A stretch of 64,000 bases of DNA, from contig JAEZJF010000012.1 of assembly GCA_023415825.1 (NCBI GenBank), forward strand, positions 122,017 to 186,016, in the 5' to 3' direction. Source of the DNA: Bacillota bacterium. GTDB lineage: Bacteria > Bacillota > Clostridia > DSM-8532. Made by a program: the position numbers and the translations under genes. Numbering within the stretch: the stretch's first letter is position 1; the number at the start of each line of letters is the position of its first letter. Shown here one piece after another: positions 7,088 to 15,851 of this stretch. Under the pieces are notes generated by a model that was given only the letters and a program-made list of their open reading frames with translations, did not search any database and was not told the origin of the DNA.

Positions 7088-9794
7088 GAATATTCACCTC
7101 CTCCGCCTGCAAGGTAAAGCCAAACACTATACCTTGCGGAACATTATCTTTTACATAAATGGTGCCTCCATGAGCTTGGATAATCGACTTACAGAGAAAA
7201 AGCCCCAAACCCAGTCCCCGGCGGCCATCTCCGCGGATATTATCAGCAGTATAGAACATATCAAAAAGCTTGGCTTTTGCTTGATCCGTGATACCGGAGC
7301 CATCATCCGCTATTTCTACCCGAACGGAGGGTCCTTCCTTTTTGGCTGAGATGTTAATATGAGAACCAGGTTTTGTATATTTAATAGCATTGTCCACAAT
7401 GTTGATAATAACCTGAATGATGAGCTGGGAATCCATTTTTGCCATGAGGAGTTCATTGCTTATATAGGTTTCAATTTGGTGCTCAACGCTGTTACGGTTA
7501 ACATGAAGCAGCGCTTCGGCAATAACCTCATCCAAAAGCTCCGGCTGCAATTTCAAATTGATTTTTCCGTCCTCAATCCTGGTGATGGACAGCATGTTTT
7601 CCACGAGGTTGATCAGCCACATGGAATCATCATAAATATCTGTATACAACTCCTTTTTCTGCTCTTCCTTCAGCAGGCTTGAGTTACCCATGAGGATTCC
7701 TGCATTGCCGGAAATGCTGGTAAGAGGGGTGCGCAAATCGTGGGAAATCGCGCGAAGCAGGTTGGCCCGGAGCTGCTCCTGCTGTATCTGTATGGAAATC
7801 TGTTTTTGAGTTTCGTTCAGATCTTCTTTTTCAAGTGCCAGTGCGCACTCTCCCAGCATGGCGATTAAAAGGCTTTTCTCAAATGCTTCCAACGGTGTTT
7901 CCTTATCCATAGCAACACCCACAACGGCAAATACCGTCCCGCTTCCACGGACAGCAAGGTACAAGCATTTGGCTGCAGATAGGGTATTGGTTGTGGCACC
8001 GGCTCGTTTATTGTTTTTGTATACCCACTCAGCCACCGCACGTTCTTCCGTTCCGAGATAGACCTGTGAGTCCACAGCCGGATCTTTCGTTGAAAAAACC
8101 ATTGGATCAGCCAAGCTGCTTTGATGTAGTGGATATGACTGGTGCGAAGGATAGAAAATGACGGTTCGGTCCAATAACTTTAACATTTGATGAGCCGTTT
8201 CACTTAAGATAGCTTCTTTATTTTTAGCCTGCTGCAATTTTCGGCTTGTTTCCAGAAGTACTTCTGTTCGGTAAGCCTTTTGAGCTGATTGGCGCGCCTG
8301 CTCCTTAACCCGTTTCGTCAATGTGCTGGTGATTAAAGAAGCTGATAACATGACCAAAAATGTCATTGGGTAGCCCGGATCATAGGCCTGCAAAGAAAAG
8401 CGTGGCTCGGTAAAAAAATAGTTGAATAACAGTACACCTAATACCGATGATACGGCACTGTACAACCTGCCTCTTGTGACTACGGCATTCAACTGAACAC
8501 CTAGAATATAAACGGTTATGATATTCGCTATGCTAAACCCTTGATCATTAAGTAAAAATCCGATTACAGTACAGAACATTAAAATTAATATTGATTTCGC
8601 CGTATCAGCCAATGAAAGATTTGATGGTTTTGCAAGCTTAAAAGTGTTCATATGGAAAGAAGGCTGTGTATCGGGAATAATGTAAATATCTATGGTTGGC
8701 GCTGATTCAGTAAGCTTGTCGACAAAATTAGCTTTTGTAAACAACTTCCTTGAATGTGCGGACCGCCCAATCACGATTTTTGAAACACGGCTTGCTTTAG
8801 CATATTCTGCAATCTGACCGGGAATATCATCTCCATAAACTGTTGAAATTTGTGCTCCAAGCTGTTCCGCCAGCCTTAAGTTCTCTCTCAAGGCCGTTCT
8901 GTTTTTATCCACCATTTCTTGTGTTACCGGCGTTTCAACAAACAATGCCGTAAATGTACCATGAAAAGCGTCGGCCATTCTTGCCGCTGTTCGGATAACC
9001 TTAGCGTTGGATGGAGATGATGAAAGGCATACTAAAATATGCTCGTTTGTATACGGGCTACTGTTTTTTGAAGGTTCATTTTGTACCGCAACCCGGTTGA
9101 CATGATCCGCTGTACGGCGCAGTGCGATTTCACGCAGTGCAATCAGCTTTTCTTTGATAAAAAAATTTGCAAGCGCCCTTTGAGCCTGTTCTTCCCGATA
9201 TATTTTTCCTTTGTTCAAACGGTCTATCAGGTCATCCGGTTCGATATCCGCCAATTCAATTTGATCGGCTCTGTCAAACACGCTGTCAGGAATACGTTCC
9301 CGCACATAAATACCGGTAATTGATTCAACGATATCATTCAAGCTTTCAATGTGCTGGACATTGATGGTAGTATAGACATCAATTCCTGCCTGCAGAAGTT
9401 CCTCCACATCCTGGTATCTTTTTTTATGGCGGCAGCCGGCTGCATTTGTATGTGCCAGTTCATCCACCAGAATGAGCTTCGGCCTCCTTTTAAGAGCGCA
9501 GTCCAGATCAAACTCCTTCAATAGGATGCCTTTATAGGATAATTCAAGGGGAGGTAAAGATTCCAGTCCTTCCAAGAGAGCCATGGTTTCATGACGAACA
9601 TGGGGCTCAATATAACCGGCAACCACATCAAGACCATTCTCTTTGGCTACATGAGCATCATTTAGCATAGCGTAGGTTTTACCGACACCCGCTGCATAGC
9701 CAAAATAGATTCTCAGCTTGCCGCGCCTTTTTCCCGCAGGCAAGGTGGAAAGCTGCTCTAGCAGAGAATTTGAATCCGTTTGATGGATCGCCAC
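7080..9794 (-). CDS. kdpD: Osmosensitive K+ channel sensor histidine kinase KdpD
   Basis: The 904-residue protein has the full KdpD layout. An N-terminal KdpD domain carries the Walker-A-like GYAAGVGKTYAM (about residues 32-43). A universal-stress-protein domain follows (about 250-370). Four closely spaced membrane helices of the DUF4118 region lie around 400-500, then a GAF-like region, a HisKA box AISHDLRTPLTSI with the phospho-acceptor His near 683, and an HATPase domain with NAIKYT and GLGLGLFLCKSII. KdpD senses K+ limitation and controls KdpE phosphorylation. In Bacillota the USP domain of some KdpD proteins binds c-di-AMP; that is family knowledge, not shown here. Confidence 0.97.
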   Translation of the reverse strand: MAIHQTDSNSLLEQLSTLPAGKRRGKLRIYFGYAAGVGKTYAMLNDAHVAKENGLDVVAGYIEPHVRHETMALLEGLESLPPLELSYKGILLKEFDLDCALKRRPKLILVDELAHTNAAGCRHKKRYQDVEELLQAGIDVYTTINVQHIESLNDIVESITGIYVRERIPDSVFDRADQIELADIEPDDLIDRLNKGKIYREEQAQRALANFFIKEKLIALREIALRRTADHVNRVAVQNEPSKNSSPYTNEHILVCLSSSPSNAKVIRTAARMADAFHGTFTALFVETPVTQEMVDKNRTALRENLRLAEQLGAQISTVYGDDIPGQIAEYAKASRVSKIVIGRSAHSRKLFTKANFVDKLTESAPTIDIYIIPDTQPSFHMNTFKLAKPSNLSLADTAKSILILMFCTVIGFLLNDQGFSIANIITVYILGVQLNAVVTRGRLYSAVSSVLGVLLFNYFFTEPRFSLQAYDPGYPMTFLVMLSASLITSTLTKRVKEQARQSAQKAYRTEVLLETSRKLQQAKNKEAILSETAHQMLKLLDRTVIFYPSHQSYPLHQSSLADPMVFSTKDPAVDSQVYLGTEERAVAEWVYKNNKRAGATTNTLSAAKCLYLAVRGSGTVFAVVGVAMDKETPLEAFEKSLLIAMLGECALALEKEDLNETQKQISIQIQQEQLRANLLRAISHDLRTPLTSISGNAGILMGNSSLLKEEQKKELYTDIYDDSMWLINLVENMLSITRIEDGKINLKLQPELLDEVIAEALLHVNRNSVEHQIETYISNELLMAKMDSQLIIQVIINIVDNAIKYTKPGSHINISAKKEGPSVRVEIADDGSGITDQAKAKLFDMFYTADNIRGDGRRGLGLGLFLCKSIIQAHGGTIYVKDNVPQGIVFGFTLQAEEVNIRE

Positions 9795-9826
9795 CGAAAT
9801 ACACTCATTTCTTTATTTTTTAAATC

Positions 9827-9892
9827 AGTATAGCATAAGTAAAATCAGGATTGTGTTATAATTTCTCCCTTGGTATTAAGATTGCATAAAGA
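9827..9892 (-). promoter_or_regulatory. kdpDE promoter with tandem KdpE-type operator
   Basis: Minus-strand TATACT at 9832-9827 is a good -10, with a poor -35 (CACAAT) at 17-bp spacing. Plus-strand 9875-9892 reads ATTAAGATTGCATAAAGA, which matches 16 of 18 bases of the element ahead of the kdp structural genes. Its near edge is 43 positions from the -10, exactly as in that promoter. This suggests autoregulation by KdpE. Confidence 0.65.
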
Positions 9893-9900
9893 TATGAAAA

Positions 9901-9945
9901 TTAAACGCTTTTCTCATCTTATCCCATTTTTGTTAAAGCGTTTAA
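9901..9945. repeat. Inverted repeat TTAAACGCTTT / AAAGCGTTTAA
   Basis: Two perfect 11-bp arms are separated by 23 bases. They lie between the kdpDE operator and the terminator of the next gene. They could form a long hairpin or be two palindromic half-sites (AAACGCTTT) of an AT-flanked CG-centred operator like those of LacI-family proteins. No function is assigned. The rest of 9795-10115 holds the kdpDE promoter and the terminator at 10026-10060. Confidence 0.5.
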
Positions 9946-10025
9946 AGGCTGAATTCGGCTAGATGTCAACTATGACTAGCACGGTTTTTTTTGTGCTCAA
10001 TTGTCTAATAGCCTGATATAGACAG

Positions 10026-10060
10026 GAATATCGGCGTCAGGTATTTTGACGCCGGTATTC
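10026..10060 (-). terminator. Terminator after the DUF4832 gene
   Basis: GAATATCGGCGTCA and TGACGCCGGTATTC form a 14-bp stem with one G-T pair and a short loop. It lies about 55 bases beyond the stop codon of the minus-strand gene at 10116-12047. The T-tract is weak on both strands, so strand use is uncertain. Confidence 0.6.
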
Positions 10061-10115
10061 TTTAAATGACGTAATGACTGCTGCATAAAGATTATCTTGT
10101 CCGGTCCAGATTGAA

Positions 10116-12047
10116 CTAATGCAAAGTATAGGCTGGCAAAGGCCCGGTGGCAGGGAGTCTGCATACAAGTGCCCACCCGCTGGTAATATCCTTGAAACCA
10201 ATCTTTATCGTGCTGCTCAGACCAGTCAACGCAGATTTGGCTACTCTGAGCTCACATACTGAAGCATTTTTCGAAGCAAATACATTCGATGTGCCAAGGG
10301 AACTCCATGCCCATGATCGGCCGGTGCTTGTGTGCAGGGTTCCGTTTTCAATCATGTAGTCTAAGCCTGTGGAGGTCCATGTGCCTTCAACATAACCGGT
10401 TGACGAGTTATTATCCGTATCGAGAAATAATTCGTAGTAAGCACCCAAATTTTCGCCCTGTACACAGAAATACAGATAGTTGGCATCGGTGGTTACCTTG
10501 AGTGTGGCAGCTGTTTGACCCGATGCGGTGGCGATGGGGGTGATACCGTTCCAGTCCGATGCATTGCCGTCTATTGTGATTTCATCGGGAGAGGGCGTTG
10601 GCGTCGGTGTTGAGCCTCCAGAACTAATCACGACATTTCCAAGAGTGTATCTTCCGTCATTTCTCTTTCCGTCTATGGCTAGTTTTATTCCGGGATTGCC
10701 TGTAGCAGGGTCAAGTATGGCGACACATAATTTGTAGGTGCCGCTCGCAAGGTCTGAAGGAACATTGACTGATGCGGCGGCACTATTGGTCCCCGGTAGC
10801 CAGTTTCTGATGTCAATGCCGGCGGCCTGTGTTTTGGAACCTGACACAATATTGCCGCTGCTGTCGGCCAACGACAGTTCAATAGGCCAGTTGAAATAGA
10901 ATGGTGCAACGCCCTTGTTATTCCAGTTCATGGTTACTGAAAGCGAACTTCCCTTTGTTGCTGTGTCATTGTGGGAGACGGAGGTAAGAACAAATCGATA
11001 TCCCATGGTCTTCATCAGTCGGTCCAGGTTTGCCTGTTCAGGGCAGCCTGAAGCCATGGATGCGGGAGTGCAAGGGCCAAGCCAGCTTGTATGGCTTGTC
11101 TGGGCCTGTCTAATGGTTTCGTTAATAGTACTGCTGGTTAAGTATTGTGCGGCATTGCCATTTGCAAACTCTCCGCCTGCAGGACCGGACTTCCAGAAGT
11201 CCGGCATTGACGGCTGTGACTGTCCGATGTCATCAGTATAACCGTTATTAATCTGCCAAAGCCAGCCCCAACCTGATGAGTCAAGGGAAGCTGCGTCGCC
11301 GAACATATCGTTAAATAAACCAAAACCGTTATCTTTGGCCAACTGATAGCCTCTTCTCATGGTCAGCTTGTCGGTGGGGAAGGCGTCAATATAGTGCTGA
11401 ACAAACTGATTTGAAACACTCAGGGATGGAAAGGCTCCCGTTGAAGGACTGTAAGGCCAGCAATGCCATTCGCCCCAGTGGCCAAGGCTGCCCAATTGTA
11501 TGAATGCGATGCTACTGTCATTTTTGTAACGTTCCCCCAAAGCCTTGATAACCCGCTTATGTTCACTGATTAGGTAGGAGTCGTTGTAATTGGGGCTGAA
11601 TCCCTGCCCAATCGAAGCGTTATAGACGGTTCCCTTGTTAGAGCCCATGCTGTTGTACAACCAGTCGGGGATATCTCTGTGAGCAACGGATGTAGGCGTA
11701 TCCATAATAAAACGGATATTGATTTTAATACCCTTACTTCGCCAATAACTAAAATTGTTTTTGCTTTCAAATTCCGCCCAGTTGTAGGTGCCCCTTGCAT
11801 TGGGCTCAAGTTCCTTCCAGGAAAGCGCGGCGTATACCATGGTATGGTTTTGTGCGTAGGAGGTGGTGGTAGCCCAGGGCACCCATCCCATATAAGGATT
11901 GTACAAAACATCATTTATTTCGGTTGGATAGAACACTGTTGTTGCTGCCGATACCGGAGGTGCCAGAAAAAAAGAAACAACGGAGGAAATGATTAAGGAA
12001 AACATAATTATCATACAAAGCGTGGTTTTGATATTTTTTTCTAACAT
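10116..12047 (-). CDS. Secreted DUF4874/DUF4832 protein with C-terminal CBM9-like domain
   Basis: The 643-residue protein starts with a signal peptide (charged MLEKNIK, hydrophobic core, cleavage near APPVSAA). Residues about 45-330 match the DUF4874-type barrel, with NPYMGWVPWA, an acidic YAALSWKELEPNARGTYNW stretch and GSLGHWGEWHCW. A DUF4832 beta domain follows, with NWNNKGVAPFYFNWP and DIRNWLPG. A short PTPTPTPSP linker leads to a CBM9/DOMON-like domain (ITIDGNASDW, YLYFCVQGENL, YYELFLDTDNNSSTGY). Barrel plus carbohydrate-binding domain suggests an extracellular polysaccharide-active enzyme, but the catalytic activity of this family is not established to my knowledge. An AGGAGG site precedes the ATG. 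It shares strand with the LacI gene upstream. Confidence 0.8.
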   Translation of the reverse strand: MLEKNIKTTLCMIIMFSLIISSVVSFFLAPPVSAATTVFYPTEINDVLYNPYMGWVPWATTTSYAQNHTMVYAALSWKELEPNARGTYNWAEFESKNNFSYWRSKGIKINIRFIMDTPTSVAHRDIPDWLYNSMGSNKGTVYNASIGQGFSPNYNDSYLISEHKRVIKALGERYKNDSSIAFIQLGSLGHWGEWHCWPYSPSTGAFPSLSVSNQFVQHYIDAFPTDKLTMRRGYQLAKDNGFGLFNDMFGDAASLDSSGWGWLWQINNGYTDDIGQSQPSMPDFWKSGPAGGEFANGNAAQYLTSSTINETIRQAQTSHTSWLGPCTPASMASGCPEQANLDRLMKTMGYRFVLTSVSHNDTATKGSSLSVTMNWNNKGVAPFYFNWPIELSLADSSGNIVSGSKTQAAGIDIRNWLPGTNSAAASVNVPSDLASGTYKLCVAILDPATGNPGIKLAIDGKRNDGRYTLGNVVISSGGSTPTPTPSPDEITIDGNASDWNGITPIATASGQTAATLKVTTDANYLYFCVQGENLGAYYELFLDTDNNSSTGYVEGTWTSTGLDYMIENGTLHTSTGRSWAWSSLGTSNVFASKNASVCELRVAKSALTGLSSTIKIGFKDITSGWALVCRLPATGPLPAYTLH

Positions 12048-12493
12048 AATAGAACCTCCTGTTTTATTGATTGTTTAAAGGGTATCATCTTAAAACCCCC
12101 AACGATTAAATCAAATAAACAAGGAATTACAAGCCTCCTTTCAGTTCTGGTTTGATGATCTGAGAAGGAAATGATGCTCCGGGTCTGCACGCCATCATGT
12201 TGTGAGGAAAGTCAGCTGTCTAAGGTGCTCTCCCTAAAGCTCAGTAAAGTTCCACTTCAGCTATCCACATCAGGAGGGGTCTGGGTTCTGGACCATTGCC
12301 TTTCGATTGATAGATTCTTACTTTTTGCGTTTTAATAGACTCGTCGAGCCTTACTTAATTTGTGTACAACAAAATAAGGTCAATATCGGTAAGGCGGACG
12401 CGAAAACGAATTTTCCGCGTCAACCTGACTGGCATAGACGATAAGGGGCATTTTCAGATGCGTGCAATGTTTTTCAAAAATGAGAAGATGTTG
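12048..12493. other. 446-bp intergenic region without recognised gene
   Basis: This stretch separates the DUF4832 gene from the lacI stop codon. On the minus strand a weak promoter (TTGATT, 16 bp, TAAGAT) lies close to the DUF4832 start. The middle, about 12130-12300, is richer in GC than usual intergenic DNA here and contains short inverted segments such as GGTCTGGG next to TTCTGGACC, but no reading frame with a ribosome-binding site. It could be a structured leader or a degraded gene; I cannot tell. Confidence 0.4.
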
Positions 12494-13516
12494 TTATTTT
12501 GTGGATTCACGGGCGATCAGTTCTGTGGGCAGTATGATGGTTCTGGGGGAGGATTTGTTGCCTTTTAGCCGGTATAAGAGCATTTCGGCAGCTACCATGC
12601 CCATTTCCTTTTTGGGTACATCAATGGTGCTCAGAGGTGGATTGGTATAATTGGACATTTCAATATTGCTGACACCTATGACCGAGACATCATCCGGAAC
12701 CCGGAGGCCTCTTTCATATATGGCATTGAGGGCTACCATACCCATTAAATCGCTTGCGGCAAATAGGGCGGTGGGCGGATTCGGTGAGTCAAGTATTTCA
12801 AGTGTCGCTCTGTGGCATTCTTTTCTGCTCCATCTTGTATCCTTTACAATACTGGGGTCCTCCTTGATACCAGCCTCAGCCAGCGCGTTCAGATAACCCT
12901 TATAACGTTTCTCCTTATATTTGCCGGTAGAGAGGGCACCGAGAAAGCCGATTCTTTTATGGCCTTTTTCAATCAGATGGGCTACAGCCTTCTCTCCGGC
13001 TTCCAGTCTGTCATAGCGGATATTGTCGATGTCGTCATGGTTGGTGTCGATGCCGACAATGCAACCCACATTGGCTTTAATCTGGCTGTACATTTCATCA
13101 CTGAGACTTTCCATCAGGATTAGCCCAGACAGGTTTTCGCTAAGTAGATTCAGAAGTATGGTTTTGTCTTCGAGCTCTCTGTGAGATCTCAGTAGGTTTA
13201 TAGACAGACCTTCTTCCGAAAGCTTGGCTTCGATGCCGGACAGAATAGCCATATAATAAGGATCGGAGTACTTCTCAGTCGTGACGCAAAGGATGCATCC
13301 TATTGTATAGTTGGACTGGCGGGTTCTACTTTTGTCTTTTTGATAGGAAAGATTCTTAGCAAGCTGATTTGGAATGTAGTTCAATTCCTTGACTGCTTCC
13401 CAGACCCTTTCGCGGGTTTCATCGGTTGTTTTATAGGTTTTATCGCCATTTACGATTCTTGATACGGTAGCAGTCGATACTCCCGCTTTATTGGCTACGT
13501 CTTTTATGGTCACCAT
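12494..13516 (-). CDS. LacI-family transcriptional regulator
   Basis: The 340-residue protein has an N-terminal LacI helix-turn-helix (TIKDVANKAGVSTATVSRIV) and a periplasmic-binding-protein-like sensor domain (YTIGCILCVTTEKYSDPYYM, IGFLGALSTGKYKEKRYKGY, TALFAASDLMGMVALNAI, DVSVIGVSN). It is divergent from the oxidoreductase-ABC operon at 13833-18191, with a palindromic operator at that operon's start site and a weaker copy at its own. It most likely represses both until a sugar is present. The ligand is unknown. AGGAGG lies upstream of the ATG. Confidence 0.93.
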   Translation of the reverse strand: MVTIKDVANKAGVSTATVSRIVNGDKTYKTTDETRERVWEAVKELNYIPNQLAKNLSYQKDKSRTRQSNYTIGCILCVTTEKYSDPYYMAILSGIEAKLSEEGLSINLLRSHRELEDKTILLNLLSENLSGLILMESLSDEMYSQIKANVGCIVGIDTNHDDIDNIRYDRLEAGEKAVAHLIEKGHKRIGFLGALSTGKYKEKRYKGYLNALAEAGIKEDPSIVKDTRWSRKECHRATLEILDSPNPPTALFAASDLMGMVALNAIYERGLRVPDDVSVIGVSNIEMSNYTNPPLSTIDVPKKEMGMVAAEMLLYRLKGNKSSPRTIILPTELIARESTK

Positions 13517-13536
13517 AAGTGCCTCCTGTAGTTCGG

Positions 13537-13596
13537 GTAAATCGGTTACGTTACATTTACACCTCCATCATACTACAACGTTTATAAAAAAGTAAA
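13537..13596 (-). promoter_or_regulatory. lacI promoter with imperfect operator
   Basis: On the minus strand TTTACT (13596-13591), 18 bp and TATGAT (13572-13567) form a promoter. Downstream, plus-strand 13537-13549 reads GTAAATCGGTTAC, a one-base-short variant of the operator GTAAAACGGTTTAC across the intergenic region, suggesting autoregulation. The remaining bases up to 13720 are very AT-rich and without clear signals. Confidence 0.55.
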
Positions 13597-13722
13597 TATG
13601 TTTTATTAATATGTTAGTGATTTTACTAAAATCTATTCATTTTTTAATAAAATATGTCTTTATATATATCCTTTTTGTTGGAGTTAATGAACAAAAATAT
13701 TTATATAATGCATTAAATCATA

Positions 13723-13771
13723 TTTACATTGCATAAATATGATGCTATACTGAACGGGTAAAACGGTTTAC
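13723..13771 (+). promoter_or_regulatory. Promoter and LacI operator of the oxidoreductase-ABC operon
   Basis: TTTACA at 13723-13728, a 17-bp spacer and TATACT at 13746-13751 form a sound sigma-A promoter. Directly over the predicted start site, 13758-13771 reads GTAAAACGGTTTAC, a CG-centred near-perfect palindrome of LacI type. An operator overlapping +1 is the classic repression geometry, and the regulator gene is immediately divergent. Confidence 0.8.
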
Positions 13772-13832
13772 GAAAATAGAAACGATAATGCTTGAAACGT
13801 AACATTTATTTTATCGCGTTTTAGGAGGCAAT

Positions 13833-14933
13833 ATGAAAAAGACTGGAATTGCAATCATTGGTTTAGGAGATATGGGGACCGGTCATCTGAGAGGATTTGA
13901 TGCGCTGGAAGGTGCGCATATTGTTGCCATGTGCGATCTTGATCCAACGGCAGCAGAAAGAGCATGTAAACAGTTACATAACAACGATCCGCACTACTAC
14001 AATCATTATCAGGACGTCCTTTCGGATCCCTCTGTTGAGGCTGTTGTCATAGCGGTGCCGGGGCATCTGCACGAGGAACTACTGTTGCAATCCATCAGAG
14101 CCGGTAAGCATGTGCTATTGGAAAAACCGGTCACTATTAATCCGGAAGACTACAAGCGTATGAAGGCTGAGGCTGATAAAAGCGATTGCGTCATTCAGAT
14201 AGGCCTTGTTTACCGATATTCAAATCTCTATAGAACCATCGCCAGGAAGCTGCAAGAAGAAAATGAGCTGGGGCATGTTATGCTTGGCTGGTGCAAGGAA
14301 TACAGACAGTGCTTCCCCCAGGAGCCCTGGTTTTATGACAGAAACAAATCAGGGGGCGCCATTATTGAAAAAGATTGCCATCATTTTGATATCTTTAATT
14401 GGATGATTGGTTCAAGGCCAAAACGCGTATTTGCCTTCGGCGGGCAGCATGTTTACAAAAACGGAGAAGGATGTCTGATCAATTGCAGCTATTCTATGAG
14501 TCCGCCCCGGGTCATCAATGATATCAGCATCGTCGATCATGCCATTGTGGCTATCGAATATGAAAACGGTGCTAAAGCGAACCTTAATCTTTGCATGTAT
14601 CTGAAACCTGAAAATGCTTCCGGTGATGGGCTTGAAATTGGCTTTATCGGTACTAACGGCAAACAACTGGTCATCAGAAGGGACGAGGAATTTGGAATCT
14701 ATGGCGGTGAGCGTGCTGAAGGCTTCAAGTATAGCCTTAACCGCCGTGAAGATGGTGGAGATTTTGGCCATATTGGATGCCAGAGGCAGAGAGCAGAGTT
14801 CATGGCGTGCATTAAACAAGGCTTAAAGCCATATGCCGATATCCAACGTTCGGAGGATGCATTGCTGACGGCCTTCGCAGCGGAGCGATCCATTGAAGAG
14901 GGAAGAGTCGTTCAATTGTCCGAATTTTACTGA
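13833..14933 (+). CDS. Gfo/Idh/MocA-family NAD(P)-dependent oxidoreductase
   Basis: The 366-residue product has an N-terminal Rossmann fold (IAIIGLGDMGTGHLRGF, MCDLDPTAA), the family EKP motif (GKHVLLEKPVTINPEDY) and a C-terminal alpha/beta domain with GGAIIEKDCHHFDIFNWMIG, which holds the usual catalytic-region histidines. These enzymes oxidise or reduce sugars, inositols or their acids. It is the first gene of the LacI-controlled operon, ahead of two sugar permeases and a binding protein, so its substrate is probably the imported sugar or a derivative. The ribosome-binding site is TAGGAGGC. Confidence 0.9.
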   Translation: MKKTGIAIIGLGDMGTGHLRGFDALEGAHIVAMCDLDPTAAERACKQLHNNDPHYYNHYQDVLSDPSVEAVVIAVPGHLHEELLLQSIRAGKHVLLEKPVTINPEDYKRMKAEADKSDCVIQIGLVYRYSNLYRTIARKLQEENELGHVMLGWCKEYRQCFPQEPWFYDRNKSGGAIIEKDCHHFDIFNWMIGSRPKRVFAFGGQHVYKNGEGCLINCSYSMSPPRVINDISIVDHAIVAIEYENGAKANLNLCMYLKPENASGDGLEIGFIGTNGKQLVIRRDEEFGIYGGERAEGFKYSLNRREDGGDFGHIGCQRQRAEFMACIKQGLKPYADIQRSEDALLTAFAAERSIEEGRVVQLSEFY

Positions 14934-14972
14934 GCTCAGGATTGTTTTAATTAAGCGATTGAAGGTGATTAC

Positions 14973-15851
14973 ATGGACAAGAATAACACCAAATACCTGT
15001 ATATGTTCATATGGCCGGGAATTCTGGGTTTTCTGGTATTCCAGTTTATCCCCATTATCTATGCGTTTGTTTTGAGTCTGTTCAAGTATAATGGGTTCAC
15101 CCCGGCAACCTTTATTGGATTAGAAAATTACATGCGAATGTTTACTGACAAAAGCTTTTGGCAGGCATTAGGCAATACTTTGTACATGCTGGTATTCCAG
15201 CTCCCGCTGAACCTTATTGTCGCGTTGATGCTGGCGGTGCTGCTCAATCGCAAATTAAAGGGGATCGGGCTTTTCAGAACCATCTACTATATCCCCACGC
15301 TCTTGCCCCAGGTTGCGGCTGCCATTATCATCTCATCTCTGCTCAGTAATAAGTATGGTCTTCTGAACAGAGTGCTGACCTTGATTGGATTACAGCCTGT
15401 CAATTGGCTGTTCGATCCATCGGTCGTCAAAATGTCCATTGTTCTAGTTGGACTATGGTCGGTGGGCAGAGGAATGGTCATCTACCTGGCCAATCTCCAG
15501 GGTATTTCACCGTCATACTACGAATCGGCCGATATAGACGGCGCAAATGCTGTTCAGAAATTCTTCGGTATAACCCTTCCACTTTTGACGCCGTCCATTC
15601 TCTACAATCTGATTATTGAAGCCACTTTCATTTTCCAATTGTTCACACCCTCCGCCATCATTACGCAGGGTGGGCCCCAGGGGGCGTCCACATTCTATGT
15701 ATACAAGCTGTACCTTGACGGGTTCAGACATTCTCAATTGGGGTATGCCTCCGCGCAGGCTGTCATGCTTTTCTTTATCATGATACTCTTTACCGTTTTA
15801 TCCATGAAGAGTTCACAGTCCTGGGTGCATTACGAAGGGGGAGATAAGTAA
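14973..15851 (+). CDS. Carbohydrate ABC transporter permease, CUT1 family (MalF/UgpA type)
   Basis: The 292-residue product has about six membrane spans and the permease signature for the ATPase contact loop, YYESADIDGANAVQKFFGITLP (EAA motif). N-terminal YLYMFIWPGILGFLVFQFIP is typical of the first subunit of CUT1 importers. It lies 39 bases after the oxidoreductase and overlaps the next permease gene by one base (TAATG). No ATP-binding subunit is encoded here, so a shared MsiK/MsmK-like ATPase elsewhere must energise it. Confidence 0.93.
   Translation: MDKNNTKYLYMFIWPGILGFLVFQFIPIIYAFVLSLFKYNGFTPATFIGLENYMRMFTDKSFWQALGNTLYMLVFQLPLNLIVALMLAVLLNRKLKGIGLFRTIYYIPTLLPQVAAAIIISSLLSNKYGLLNRVLTLIGLQPVNWLFDPSVVKMSIVLVGLWSVGRGMVIYLANLQGISPSYYESADIDGANAVQKFFGITLPLLTPSILYNLIIEATFIFQLFTPSAIITQGGPQGASTFYVYKLYLDGFRHSQLGYASAQAVMLFFIMILFTVLSMKSSQSWVHYEGGDK

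Noticed and set aside
9795..10115. Mobile element between kdpDE and the DUF4832 gene
   Set aside because: Inverted repeats are present, but there is no transposase and no target-site duplication that I can see.
12150..12260. GAGGAAAGTC motif reminiscent of RNase P RNA
   Set aside because: The motif stands alone; other conserved RNase P RNA blocks are missing and the region is too short.
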